Below are positions 16,069-23,830 of a stretch of DNA of 64,000 bases, piece after piece. Location of the stretch: contig DASREH010000032.1 in NCBI GenBank assembly GCA_035652195.1, positions 1 to 64,000 on the forward strand. Reading direction: 5' to 3'. This DNA comes from Udaeobacter sp035652195. GTDB lineage: Bacteria; Verrucomicrobiota; Verrucomicrobiia; Chthoniobacterales; UBA10450. Positions within the stretch are counted from its first letter, which is position 1. The number at the start of each line of letters is the position of its first letter. The position numbers were made by a program, and so were the translations under genes. Below the pieces are notes generated by a model, which saw only the letters and a list, made by a program, of their open reading frames with translations, was not told where the DNA came from and searched no databases.

Positions 16069-16608
16069 ATGTCACGAATTGGAAATAAGGCGGTCGAGAT
16101 CCCAGACAAGGTCAAAGTAAATGTTGACCAGGAGGGGTCCGTGTCGGTGGAGGGTCCCAAGGGGAAACTTCACTGGCGACTCCCGCGTCAGATACGGGCC
16201 AACGTACAGGATAACAGGGTGTCTCTGGTACGCGAAGCTGAATCACGCAGCGTCAAAGCGTTGCATGGACTTTCGCGTAGCCTTGTCTACAATATGGTGC
16301 AAGGGGTCAGCGAAGGATTTACGAAGCAACTCGAGATCGAAGGAGTTGGATTTAAGGCCGCTGTCCAGGGGTCCATGCTGAACTTGAATCTCGGCTTCTC
16401 CCACCCGGTTGCGTTTACAATTCCAAAGGACATCAAAATTACTGTCGCGGACAACACAAAGATCACAGTTCAGGGCGCGGACAAAAAACTGGTTGGGCAG
16501 GTCGCGGCGGACATTCGTCGTTTTTATCCACCGGAGCCGTATAAAGGCAAAGGCGTTCGCTATGCAGGCGAGCAGATTCGTCGCAAGGTCGGCAAAACCG
16601 TTCAATAA
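16069..16608 (+). CDS. rplF: 50S ribosomal protein L6
   Basis: This 179-residue protein lies near the GTPase-associated centre. MSRIGNKAVEIPDKVKV, VEGPKGKL and the C-terminal YKGKGVRYAGEQIRRKVGKT are canonical, and the central LEIEGVGFKAAVQG is intact. The length equals the family norm. It starts 30 bases after rpsH. Confidence 0.98.
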   Translation: MSRIGNKAVEIPDKVKVNVDQEGSVSVEGPKGKLHWRLPRQIRANVQDNRVSLVREAESRSVKALHGLSRSLVYNMVQGVSEGFTKQLEIEGVGFKAAVQGSMLNLNLGFSHPVAFTIPKDIKITVADNTKITVQGADKKLVGQVAADIRRFYPPEPYKGKGVRYAGEQIRRKVGKTVQ

Positions 16609-16611
16609 ACC

Positions 16612-16974
16612 ATGGCGACTTTTCGCAAAGCAGCGCGGCAGCGTGTTCATCAGAGGATTAGGAAAAAGGTGGCAGGCACAGCCCGGCGGCCGAGACTGTC
16701 AGTTCATTTCTCGGGGAAACATGTCTATGCTCAAGTGATTGACGATAACTCAGGACGGACGGTCGTTGCTGCCTCGACCGCGGAGAGCGCATTCGCCGGT
16801 AAAGATAAGGCCGGCGCGAACAAGGCTGCGGCAGAGCAAATCGGAAAAGCGATCGCCGAACGTTTACTGGTTAAAAAACTTGACCAAGTCGTTTTTGATC
16901 GTGGCGGGTTCCTCTATCATGGAAAAGTCAAAGCGTTAGCAGACGCTGCCCGTGCAGGCGGCTTAAAATTTTAA
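16612..16974 (+). CDS. rplR: 50S ribosomal protein L18
   Basis: This 120-residue protein binds 5S rRNA with L5. It carries RVHQRIRKKVAGTARRPRLSVHFSGKHVYAQVIDD, AAEQIGKAIAER and the VVFDRGGFLYHGKVKALADAAREGG-like ending (here AARAGGLKF). The length is normal. It has 3-base spacing on both sides. Confidence 0.98.
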   Translation: MATFRKAARQRVHQRIRKKVAGTARRPRLSVHFSGKHVYAQVIDDNSGRTVVAASTAESAFAGKDKAGANKAAAEQIGKAIAERLLVKKLDQVVFDRGGFLYHGKVKALADAARAGGLKF

Positions 16975-16977
16975 TTC

Positions 16978-17541
16978 ATGGCTCAAACAACTACAGGCAG
17001 ACGACCAGACATGCGCAGGCAGGATAAAGCGCCCGCGGCCAAGGGTGATACGACTGAGAAAGTCGTGTTTATCAATCGCTGTGCCAAGGTCGTGAAGGGC
17101 GGTCGCCGTTTCAGCTTCAGCGCGTTGATCGTCGCCGGAGATCACGACGGAAAAGTTGGATGTGGATTTGGCAAGGCGAACGAGGTGTCCGAGGCCATCC
17201 GAAAAGCTTCCGAGGCGGCACGCAAAGCCATGGAAAAGGTTTCATTGAACGAAAACACCATTCCCCATGAAGTGGTGGGCGAATATGATGGAGCGCGAGT
17301 TCTCTTGCGTCCTGCGTCGCCAGGGACTGGCGTTATCGCGGGCGGAGGCGTGCGCGCCGTAGCGGAAGCAGCCGGGATCCGGGATGTGCTGGCGAAGTCG
17401 CTCGGGTCCAGCAATCATGCCAATGTTGTGAAAGCAACAATTGCCGCGCTGAAATCGCTGCGCCGGCGAGATGAGATTTTTAAGATGCGTGGAATTCGTT
17501 TCACTGATGGAAGAGGGGAGCAGCATGATGCGTCTTCATAA
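16978..17541 (+). CDS. rpsE: 30S ribosomal protein S5
   Basis: This 187-residue protein acts in decoding fidelity and mRNA unwinding. EKVVFINRCAKVVKGGRRFSFSALIVAGD, VGCGFGKANEVSEAIRKA, IPHEVVGEYDGARVLLRPASPGTGVIAGGGVRAVAEAAGIRDVLAKSLGSSN are diagnostic. The first 20 residues are a non-conserved lead. Its 3' end overlaps rplO. rpmD, which usually follows it, is absent. Confidence 0.98.
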   Translation: MAQTTTGRRPDMRRQDKAPAAKGDTTEKVVFINRCAKVVKGGRRFSFSALIVAGDHDGKVGCGFGKANEVSEAIRKASEAARKAMEKVSLNENTIPHEVVGEYDGARVLLRPASPGTGVIAGGGVRAVAEAAGIRDVLAKSLGSSNHANVVKATIAALKSLRRRDEIFKMRGIRFTDGRGEQHDASS

Positions 17542-18121
17542 CCTCCAACCGCGTCCCGGCTCGCGGCATCGCGTCAAGCGTTTGGGCTGCGGCGAGAGTT
17601 CCGGTCACGGAAAAACAAGCGGTAAAGGGCATAAGGGACAGAAGGCGCGATCTGGTGGGAGCATCCGTCTTGGTTTTGAGGGTGGCCAGATGCCCTTAAT
17701 TCGGCGATTGCCAAAAAGGGGGTTCAACAACGCCGCTTTTGAGCAAAGGTACGCAATCGTGAACCTTGATAATCTTAGCGCATTTAAAGCTGGCACCGCT
17801 GTTAACGAAGAATTGCTGCGAGAGTCGAAACTTATCCGCGGTGATTTCGCGGGGATCAAGATCCTTGGTGACGGAGAATTAAAGCACGGCTTAAAGATAG
17901 AAGCCGACAAAGTCAGCGCGACAGCCCGCGAAAAGATTGAGAAAGCGGGAGGGACGATCACGTTGCGCGAAAGAGCAGATCGTCGTCATGGTGGCGGGGT
18001 ATCCGAAGGTTCGCAAGGAGACTCGGCTGGCGAAGCTGCGTCAGCGGAGAAGAAGGGGAAGAAAAAGGCCTCGAAGAAGACCTCTGTGAAGGCTAAACGG
18101 AGAGCATCTCGCAAGAGCTAA
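17528..18121 (+). CDS. rplO: 50S ribosomal protein L15
   Basis: This protein of about 197 residues is a late large-subunit assembly protein. A strong Shine-Dalgarno (GAGGGGAG, 17513-17520) lies inside rpsE and serves ATG at 17528 (or 17525), giving the family start MRLHNLQP. The core GSRHRVKRLGCGESSGHGKTSGKGHKGQKARSGG and FEGGQMPLIRRLPKRGF is standard. A 50-residue C-terminal tail rich in Lys, Ala and Ser extends past the usual 144. It overlaps rpsE by 14 bases and is coupled to it. Confidence 0.96.
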   Translation: MRLHNLQPRPGSRHRVKRLGCGESSGHGKTSGKGHKGQKARSGGSIRLGFEGGQMPLIRRLPKRGFNNAAFEQRYAIVNLDNLSAFKAGTAVNEELLRESKLIRGDFAGIKILGDGELKHGLKIEADKVSATAREKIEKAGGTITLRERADRRHGGGVSEGSQGDSAGEAASAEKKGKKKASKKTSVKAKRRASRKS

Positions 18122-18151
18122 CTTTCCCGGATGACGTCTGAGGTTTAGCGG

Positions 18152-19660
18152 ATGGTTTCGGCGTTTCTCAACACGGTCAAGATACCTGAATTGCGCCGGC
18201 GCATTTTGTTTACGCTGGCGGTAATCGTAGTTGTCCGTCTGGGGGCTGCGATCACAACCCCCGGAGTCAATCAGGCGGTACTCCAGGCGTGGTTCAGTAG
18301 TTCATTGAGCCAACGTACCGGAGGCGGCCTGGCAGCGCTGTTTAACCTGTTCAGTGGTGGCGCGCTGGAGAATTGCGCCGTCTTCTCGTTAGGCATTATG
18401 CCCTACATCAGCGCATCGATTATGATGCAGTTGTTGACTGCGGTCGTTCCACAGCTTGGCCGGCTGTCGCGGGAAGATGGGGGCCGGCAAAAGATCATGC
18501 AGCTGACGCGGTATGCCACAGTCATTCTATGCGTCTTTCAAGGATACTTGCTCGCGCTGTCGTTCCAGCACCCCGAGTCCTATCACACCATGTTGCCGGG
18601 AATTATCGACACCATCAAAAACCTGGGCATTCCGCTGGTGTCTGATCTCGGTTGGAAGTTTCGAATTGTAACAGTCATATCCCTGACCACCGGCACGCTG
18701 CTGCTGATGTGGCTGGGCGATCAAATCACCGAACGAGGCATCGGGAACGGAATCTCGCTGATCATTACTGTGGGAATTGTGGCGCGCCTGCCTGCTGCAC
18801 TCGCGCAGGCCTGGAAGACGTTCGTGCCTTCTGCGCAAACGGGATCGAGCCAGGTCAACCCCATGGTCCTTGTTTTGCTGGTGCTGTTTCTGATCATCGT
18901 AATCGCGGCGGTTATTACGATTACGCAAGGCGTGCGAAAAATTACCGTGCAATACGCCAAGCGTGTGGTCGGACGCAAAATGTACGGCGGCCAAACGCAG
19001 TACATGCCTCTGAAAGTAAATTATGCCGGGGTGATGCCGATCATCTTTGCGTGGGCTCTTCTTCTCTTTCCTGCGACCATCGTCAGCTACGGTTTTAAGA
19101 ACAGTCCCATCGCCAATCGCATCGCAAACGCACTTTCCACTGGCTGGCCCCATTACGTTGCACTCGCAGCGATGATTTTCTTTTTCAGTTATTTTTGGGT
19201 GGCCACACAGTTCCAGCCAACCCAAATCGCAGATGACCTGAAAAAGTATGGAGGTTACATCCCGGGTGTGCGACCTGGAAAACCGACGGCAGACTTTTTG
19301 GATTTCACCATGACGCGATTGACCTTCGCTGGTGCGGTTTTCCTCACGCTCATAGCGGTGCTGCCGAGTCTTCTCAGCCAGGGATTGAATGTGCCGGTTA
19401 TCACGGCTCAATTTTTTGGCGGCACAAGTTTGTTGATCATCGTGGGTGTCATGCTCGATACCATGCGTCAGGTGGAGACCCACCTTATTCAGCGGCATTA
19501 TGATGGATTCCTGCGCAAGGGTCGTATTCGAGGCCGCTCCTTTGACCGGGCAAGCTATAGCCGGGGCGATGCGGCGGCCAGCGGCACGCTGATGTGGTTA
19601 TACGTGGGCATCGCGGTGCTTGTTATCGCTGGCGTTGCCATCTTTCTTTACGGGCGATAG
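18152..19660 (+). CDS. secY: Protein translocase channel subunit SecY
   Basis: This 502-residue protein has ten membrane helices and forms the Sec export pore in the inner membrane. Markers are LFSGGALENCAVFSLGIMPYISASIMMQL, the GNGISLIITVGI stretch, QGVRKITVQYAKRVVGRKMYGGQTQYMPLKVNYAGVMPIIFA and the cytosolic loop QPTQIADDLKKYGGYIPGVRPGKPT. It is longer than the Escherichia coli protein (443), mainly through extended loops such as SSLSQRTGGG and the C-terminal tail. Its stop is directly abutted by the GTG of adk. Confidence 0.98.
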   Translation: MVSAFLNTVKIPELRRRILFTLAVIVVVRLGAAITTPGVNQAVLQAWFSSSLSQRTGGGLAALFNLFSGGALENCAVFSLGIMPYISASIMMQLLTAVVPQLGRLSREDGGRQKIMQLTRYATVILCVFQGYLLALSFQHPESYHTMLPGIIDTIKNLGIPLVSDLGWKFRIVTVISLTTGTLLLMWLGDQITERGIGNGISLIITVGIVARLPAALAQAWKTFVPSAQTGSSQVNPMVLVLLVLFLIIVIAAVITITQGVRKITVQYAKRVVGRKMYGGQTQYMPLKVNYAGVMPIIFAWALLLFPATIVSYGFKNSPIANRIANALSTGWPHYVALAAMIFFFSYFWVATQFQPTQIADDLKKYGGYIPGVRPGKPTADFLDFTMTRLTFAGAVFLTLIAVLPSLLSQGLNVPVITAQFFGGTSLLIIVGVMLDTMRQVETHLIQRHYDGFLRKGRIRGRSFDRASYSRGDAAASGTLMWLYVGIAVLVIAGVAIFLYGR

Positions 19661-20320
19661 GTGAAAAGGCGGCTTGTTCTTCTCGGCGCGCCCGGGTCCG
19701 GTAAAGGGACCCAAGCGGAAATGATTACGCGGCAATTCGGGATTCCCGTCACTTCGCCGGGCGCCATCTTGCGTCGTGAAAGAGACCTTGGAACACCCTT
19801 GGGAAAAAAAACAGCCGAAGTGCTGCAGAGTGGCGGCCTCGTTTCCGACAAAATCATTATTGAACTAATCGAAGACTGGTTACGCCTGCATGGGGGGCAC
19901 GGGTTTGTTTTCGACGGTTTCCCGCGGACGCTGCGACAAGCTGAAAGTCTGACCTCCATTCTGGCGCGATTGCGTACCGCCTTGGATTTGGCGATCTGGC
20001 TTGAAGTATCCGAACAGACGGTGCGCGATCGAATTACCGGCCGGCTGCAATGTGGCGAGTGCGGTTTTACTACCAGCTCATCCAGTGCGCAGTTCGCTCA
20101 ACGTGCGGTATGTCCCTATTGCGACGGTCCATTGGTGCGTCGGAGCGATGACGATTTGAGTGTGCTGCAGACTCGACTGCAAGAGTTCCGCACAAAGACT
20201 GAACCTTTGGCATCTTTTTATGGAAAGATGTCAATACTGCACCGGATCGATGGTAACCGCGATCGCGAGGCAGTTTTTAGCGATATTTCGCGGCTGATCG
20301 AAAACAAGATCGCAGCATGA
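19661..20320 (+). CDS. adk: Adenylate kinase
   Basis: This 219-residue enzyme interconverts ATP, ADP and AMP. The P-loop LGAPGSGKGTQ, the VFDGFPRT stretch and the DRITGR arginines are in place. A zinc-binding LID is indicated by CGEC and CPYC pairs. The AMP-binding loop, normally STGDMLR, reads SPGAILR, with Thr and Asp replaced by Pro and Ala while Arg stays. It starts at GTG immediately after the secY stop and overlaps map by 4 bases. The standard secY-adk-map-infA order is kept. Activity on other nucleotides cannot be excluded. Confidence 0.95.
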   Translation: MKRRLVLLGAPGSGKGTQAEMITRQFGIPVTSPGAILRRERDLGTPLGKKTAEVLQSGGLVSDKIIIELIEDWLRLHGGHGFVFDGFPRTLRQAESLTSILARLRTALDLAIWLEVSEQTVRDRITGRLQCGECGFTTSSSSAQFAQRAVCPYCDGPLVRRSDDDLSVLQTRLQEFRTKTEPLASFYGKMSILHRIDGNRDREAVFSDISRLIENKIAA

Positions 20321-21093
20321 TCCCGATAAAAAACGCGAAAGAAATCGAAAAGATGCGGCTGACCTGCCGCACAGCGAGCGATATTCTCGATCGTGTTGCC
20401 GATCTCATTCGTCCTGGTATCACCACAAAGGAAGTGGATGAAGCGGCAGCCGATTTCATGAATGATGCGCATGTAAAAAGTGCGTTTCTGGGATATCGCC
20501 TCGGCCATCGGGTTTTCCCCGGGAACATCTGCATCTCCCTGAATGACGAAGTGGTGCACGGAATCGGCGGGCAACGGCGGATTCAATACGGCGACATCGT
20601 AAAGCTGGATATTGGCATCATTCGTGACGGGTGGGTAGGTGACAATGCCACGACTGTGCCTGTCGGTATCATTGACGAGCGCACCGATCAGTTGTTGCGC
20701 GTGACGGAAAATGCACTGACTCGCGCTATTGCCGTAGCTCGTGAAGGCAGACGCGTCGGCGACATCTGCGCTGAAATCGAGGATGAAGCGTGTCGGTTTG
20801 GTTTCTCGGTCGTGCGGGAATTTGTCGGACACGGCGTCGGTCGAAAAATGCATGAGGAACCGCAGATTCCGAATTACGGGAAGCGGGGAAGCGGACCGAA
20901 GTTGAAGGCCGGGATGACGCTCGCGATTGAGCCGATGATCAATATCGGCACTTCCGACGTAAGATTGCTCGACGATGGATGGACGGTACGGACGGCCGAT
21001 GGAATGCCCTCGGCGCATTTCGAGCACACGGTTCTGATCACCAAGGACGATCCAGAGATTCTGACATGGCGCGCAAAGACGCAATTGAAGTAG
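20317..21093 (+). CDS. map: Methionine aminopeptidase, type I
   Basis: This 258-residue metal enzyme removes the initiator Met from new proteins. Metal ligands are visible: Asp in KLDIG, Asp in DNATTV, His in GHGVGRKMHEEP, Glu in AIEPM and Glu in FEHTVLI. The substrate-pocket His is in VVHGI. The length is that of bacterial type I enzymes with no N-terminal extension. The start overlaps adk (ATGA) and the last 28 bases overlap infA. Confidence 0.97.
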   Translation: MIPIKNAKEIEKMRLTCRTASDILDRVADLIRPGITTKEVDEAAADFMNDAHVKSAFLGYRLGHRVFPGNICISLNDEVVHGIGGQRRIQYGDIVKLDIGIIRDGWVGDNATTVPVGIIDERTDQLLRVTENALTRAIAVAREGRRVGDICAEIEDEACRFGFSVVREFVGHGVGRKMHEEPQIPNYGKRGSGPKLKAGMTLAIEPMINIGTSDVRLLDDGWTVRTADGMPSAHFEHTVLITKDDPEILTWRAKTQLK

Positions 21094-21284
21094 AGGGCAA
21101 AGTCGTCGAACTGCTGCCCAACACCATGTTTCGGGTCGAGCTTCCCAATGGCCATCGTGTTCTGGCTCATATTTCCGGAAAAATGAGGCTCCATTTCATT
21201 CGGATCTTGCCAGGAGACAAAGTTATGCTAGAGATTTCACCCTACGATTTGTCGAAAGGGCGAATTACGTATCGCCAAAAGTGA
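21066..21284 (+). CDS. infA: Translation initiation factor IF-1
   Basis: This 72-residue OB-fold protein occupies the ribosomal A site during initiation. ATG at 21066 gives MARKDAIEVEGKVVELLPN, and NTMFRVELPNGHRVLAHISGKMR, GDKVMLEISPYDLSKGRITYR are canonical. The length is exactly that of the family. It begins inside the 3' end of map. Confidence 0.97.
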   Translation: MARKDAIEVEGKVVELLPNTMFRVELPNGHRVLAHISGKMRLHFIRILPGDKVMLEISPYDLSKGRITYRQK

Positions 21285-21285
21285 C

Positions 21286-21309
21286 AACGCGGAGCAGGCT
21301 CCGCGTTTT
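21286..21309 (+). terminator. Intrinsic terminator or attenuator between infA and rpmJ
   Basis: AACGCGGAG (21286-21294) pairs with CTCCGCGTT (21299-21307) around a 4-base loop CAGG, followed by TTTTG-type sequence. A 9-bp GC-rich stem with a short T run beginning two bases after infA is a reasonable terminator. Because rpmJ-rpsM-rpsK-rpsD continue on the same strand, it more likely reduces than ends transcription. Confidence 0.7.
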
Positions 21310-21324
21310 GCATTTCGCGGAATT

Positions 21325-21438
21325 ATGAAAGTACGACCATCGGTAAAAAGGCTTTGTGCCAGTTGCAGGATCGTGAAGCGTAAAAACGTGGTGCGCGTGA
21401 TCTGCAAGAACCCGCGCCATAAACAGCGCCAGGGATGA
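21325..21438 (+). CDS. rpmJ: 50S ribosomal protein L36
   Basis: This is a 37-residue zinc-ribbon protein (MKVRPSVKRLCASCRIVKRK and so on). The zinc ligands are in place: C-x2-C, then a Cys 12 residues on, then His after 4 more residues, so it is the zinc-binding (C+) form. The length is normal. It lies between infA and rpsM as in many bacteria. Confidence 0.95.
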   Translation: MKVRPSVKRLCASCRIVKRKNVVRVICKNPRHKQRQG

Positions 21439-21477
21439 ATTTAGCGGTTAACATTGTAACATTCTCACCTTTCTAAC

Positions 21478-21873
21478 ATGCCCAGATTACTAGGAGTCGA
21501 AATTCCAGCAGAAAAGCGCATTGAAGCTTCTTTGACGTATATCTATGGAATCGGCTTTGCCACTGCCAGGCGAATTCTTGAGCAAACCAATATCGATCCG
21601 AATTTGCGCGCTAAAAATCTGACTCCTCAGCAATTGAATGAGATCATCCACGCGATCACGAACAACAAGGTGAAGATCGAAGGTGACCTGCGCCGCGAGG
21701 TGCAGGGCAACCTGAAACGTCTGCAGGCGATCAATTGTTACCGCGGAATCAGGCATCGCAAAGGGTTACCCGTGCGAGGGCAGCGCACTTCAACGAATGC
21801 CCGAACACGCAAAGGGCCGCGCAAGACCGTTGGCGTTGTTCGCAATCCGGAAGCTAAGGCGGGCAAAGTTTAA
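21478..21873 (+). CDS. rpsM: 30S ribosomal protein S13
   Basis: This 131-residue protein forms intersubunit bridges and contacts P-site tRNA. MPRLLGVEIPAEKRIEASLTYIYGIG, the helix-hairpin-helix-like part and YRGIRHRKGLPVRGQRTSTNARTRKGPRKT are diagnostic. The tail is slightly extended. It starts 39 bases after rpmJ. Confidence 0.98.
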   Translation: MPRLLGVEIPAEKRIEASLTYIYGIGFATARRILEQTNIDPNLRAKNLTPQQLNEIIHAITNNKVKIEGDLRREVQGNLKRLQAINCYRGIRHRKGLPVRGQRTSTNARTRKGPRKTVGVVRNPEAKAGKV

Positions 21874-21891
21874 CCTTTATTCCCTGTAATT

Positions 21892-22494
21892 ATGGCCGAG
21901 CCAGAGAATCCAACCAAACCAACTTCGGAAGAACCGAAATCGCAGGAGGCAAAAGGAGCCTCCGCCCCCGGCGAAAGAGCTGCAGCTCCGGCTTCAAAGC
22001 CGGACGCGTCATCCAAGCCTGCTAAAAAGGTAGCTAAACAAAAAAAGGAACAGCCCGCAGGCACCGGCACCCCAGTTTCGGAAAACCTCTCGCTCTCTGG
22101 CGATGAGATCGAAAAACCGAAAATCGTTAAAGCCAAGGGCAGCAAGAATGTTCACTCCGGCGTGGCGCATGTGCTTTCGACTTTCAACAATACCATCGTA
22201 ACGATCACGGACATGAAAGGGAACGTGATCGGATGGTCTAGCGCTGGAAAAGTCGGGTTTAAGGGATCCCGAAAAAGTACAGCCTACGCGGCACAGATGG
22301 TTGCGCAGGATGCTTCCCGCCAGGCAATGGGACACGGACTCAAGGAAGTAGAAGTTCTGGTAAAAGGCCCTGGTGCGGGACGTGAGTCCGCCGTGCGCGC
22401 GCTACAGGCAATTGGTCTCGATCTGACGGTCATCCGAGACGTCACCCCGGTACCGCATAACGGCTGTCGGCCACCCAAGCAGCGCCGCGTGTAG
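21892..22494 (+). CDS. rpsK: 30S ribosomal protein S11 with long N-terminal extension
   Basis: This 200-residue protein forms the platform of the small subunit. The conserved part starts only near residue 83 (KNVHSGVAHVLSTFNNTIVTITDMKGN) and continues through GFKGSRKSTAYAAQ and RDVTPVPHNGCRPPKQRRV. The first 80 residues are low-complexity, rich in Pro, Glu, Ala, Lys and Ser, and have no counterpart in the usual 129-residue S11. No alternative ATG exists before the conserved part, so the extension appears genuine. Confidence 0.96.
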   Translation: MAEPENPTKPTSEEPKSQEAKGASAPGERAAAPASKPDASSKPAKKVAKQKKEQPAGTGTPVSENLSLSGDEIEKPKIVKAKGSKNVHSGVAHVLSTFNNTIVTITDMKGNVIGWSSAGKVGFKGSRKSTAYAAQMVAQDASRQAMGHGLKEVEVLVKGPGAGRESAVRALQAIGLDLTVIRDVTPVPHNGCRPPKQRRV

Positions 22495-22530
22495 CAGGCT
22501 CTTTGCTTCTTAACTATTTTAAACGATCTC

Positions 22531-23142
22531 ATGGGCAGATACACAGGACCAAAGACTAAAATAAGCCGCCGATACGGTGTGCCAATCTTCGGGTCGTCCA
22601 AGGCGCTGGAGCGAAAGAATTATCCTCCGGGCATGCACGGGCCCAGAGGGGCTCGACGCAAACAATCTGACTACGCCATCGCGCTCGGCGAGAAACAGAA
22701 GCTGCGTTACCAGTACGGTCTACTGGAACGACAGTTTCGTCGTATCTTCCAGAGCGCTTTGCGCAAACGCGGCGTAACGGGTGAAACGCTGCTTCAGTTG
22801 TTGGAGACACGACTGGACAACGTCGTGTACCGACTCGGCCTCGCGAATACTCGAAGCGCTGCCCGCCAGCTCGTGTCGCATGGCCATGTGCTCGTAAATG
22901 GCCGCACCGTAAATATCGCCTCTTATAATGTGAAAGCGGGCGACGAAATCACCATCAAGGATAAACCGAAATCGCGCCAGCTGGTGCTGCGAAACCTTGA
23001 TCTCACGCAAATCGTTCCCGTTCCGGACTGGCTGACCGTCGATCGCGATGGGCTTAGCGGCAAGGTTACACGAATTCCTTCTCGTGAAGAGATTCAACCT
23101 ATCGTGAACGAGCAGCTCATTGTTGAGTTGTATTCGCGGTAG
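22531..23142 (+). CDS. rpsD: 30S ribosomal protein S4
   Basis: This 203-residue protein is a primary 16S rRNA-binding protein, and in Escherichia coli also represses the alpha operon. MGRYTGPKTKISRRYGVPIFG, the S4 domain RLDNVVYRLGLANTRSAARQLVSHGHVLVNGR and the C-terminal VNEQLIVELYSR identify it. There is no Cys cluster near the start, so it is the zinc-free form. It is the last gene of the cluster; rpoA and rplQ do not follow. Confidence 0.98.
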   Translation: MGRYTGPKTKISRRYGVPIFGSSKALERKNYPPGMHGPRGARRKQSDYAIALGEKQKLRYQYGLLERQFRRIFQSALRKRGVTGETLLQLLETRLDNVVYRLGLANTRSAARQLVSHGHVLVNGRTVNIASYNVKAGDEITIKDKPKSRQLVLRNLDLTQIVPVPDWLTVDRDGLSGKVTRIPSREEIQPIVNEQLIVELYSR

Positions 23143-23371
23143 TTGTTCCCGCGAGGAATTCCAGAGCTTTGTCGTAACTTCTGCGCTCCAGGTAGTGTGC
23201 GAGGCGCGGATCCACCGGCTTGGGCAAACGCGCCTGCAATTTTTCGATGCGGTCCGAAACTGCTTTCAATCGCGCGATATGTTTTGTTTCGTCACGGCGA
23301 CTTTGCTCGTCGTGAATCACTGCAAGCCGGTCTCGCAGGGCCTCGGCTAAATCTTCAAAGGGTTTTTCCAT
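23117..23371 (-). CDS. Small conserved-looking protein, unknown function
   Basis: This 84-residue soluble protein is not recognised. It is mainly helical and charged, with a possible coiled coil at 20-50 (HIARLKAVSDRIEKLQARLP) and a compact tail DPRLAHYLERRSYDKALEFL. It converges on rpsD and overlaps its last 26 bases. The coding look of the C-terminal part and a clean ATG support it as a real gene. Confidence 0.6.
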   Translation of the reverse strand: MEKPFEDLAEALRDRLAVIHDEQSRRDETKHIARLKAVSDRIEKLQARLPKPVDPRLAHYLERRSYDKALEFLAGTTTANTTQQ

Positions 23372-23407
23372 CTTATGTCAGCCCAACCGCTTCCGGGTTG
23401 ATGAGGC

Positions 23408-23734
23408 TCACCCGGCACCCGCTTCGGCGAGCAGCTGTCGTTTGGCTTCGATCCAATCGGACTCGGCGTCGCCTGGTAATGCAAATCGCCGTCGTCGTTC
23501 CGAGATGAAGTAGGCCCGTAGACGAATCGTTTCATCTGAAGGGTCTACAGTTCGGGGAGCATTGACCGGTACTGGAGCCTCAGTTTTGACCACAGTTTTC
23601 TTTGCACTGGTTTCACGCGGTTTTCGATTGGTAACGGCGCGACGGGGTCGATTGCCTTTCTCAGCTCTCCCCTTGAAAGCGGCATCCGTCGACTCGTTCT
23701 CTTTGACCTGGGTAATTTTCTTTTTCTTCGGCAC
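23408..23734 (-). CDS. DUF2934 family protein
   Basis: This 108-residue protein begins at GTG. Residues 1-60 are a basic, disordered Lys/Arg/Thr/Pro region. Residues about 68-102 (IRLRAYFISERRRRFALPGD, then ESDWIEAKRQLL) match the short DUF2934 pattern of R-A-Y...R....P......D-W..A. This small domain of unknown role is common in Acidobacteria, Verrucomicrobia and Proteobacteria. It is read in the same direction as the 84-residue gene after it, 36 bases away. Confidence 0.75.
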   Translation of the reverse strand: MPKKKKITQVKENESTDAAFKGRAEKGNRPRRAVTNRKPRETSAKKTVVKTEAPVPVNAPRTVDPSDETIRLRAYFISERRRRFALPGDAESDWIEAKRQLLAEAGAG

Positions 23735-23830
23735 AAATTTTATCGTGTGATGTTTTATTTCGTTTATCGCTCATCCAATGCTTGGCAAGTGCTTTCTCGA
23801 TCTTCTTTTTTTGAGGAGTAGATTCAGGGC

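Noticed and set aside
18527..19498. A long minus-strand reading frame of about 320 codons inside secY
   Set aside because: It lies fully antisense to secY and encodes a His/Arg/Gln-rich low-complexity protein without domains. It is the mirror of a GC-biased gene.
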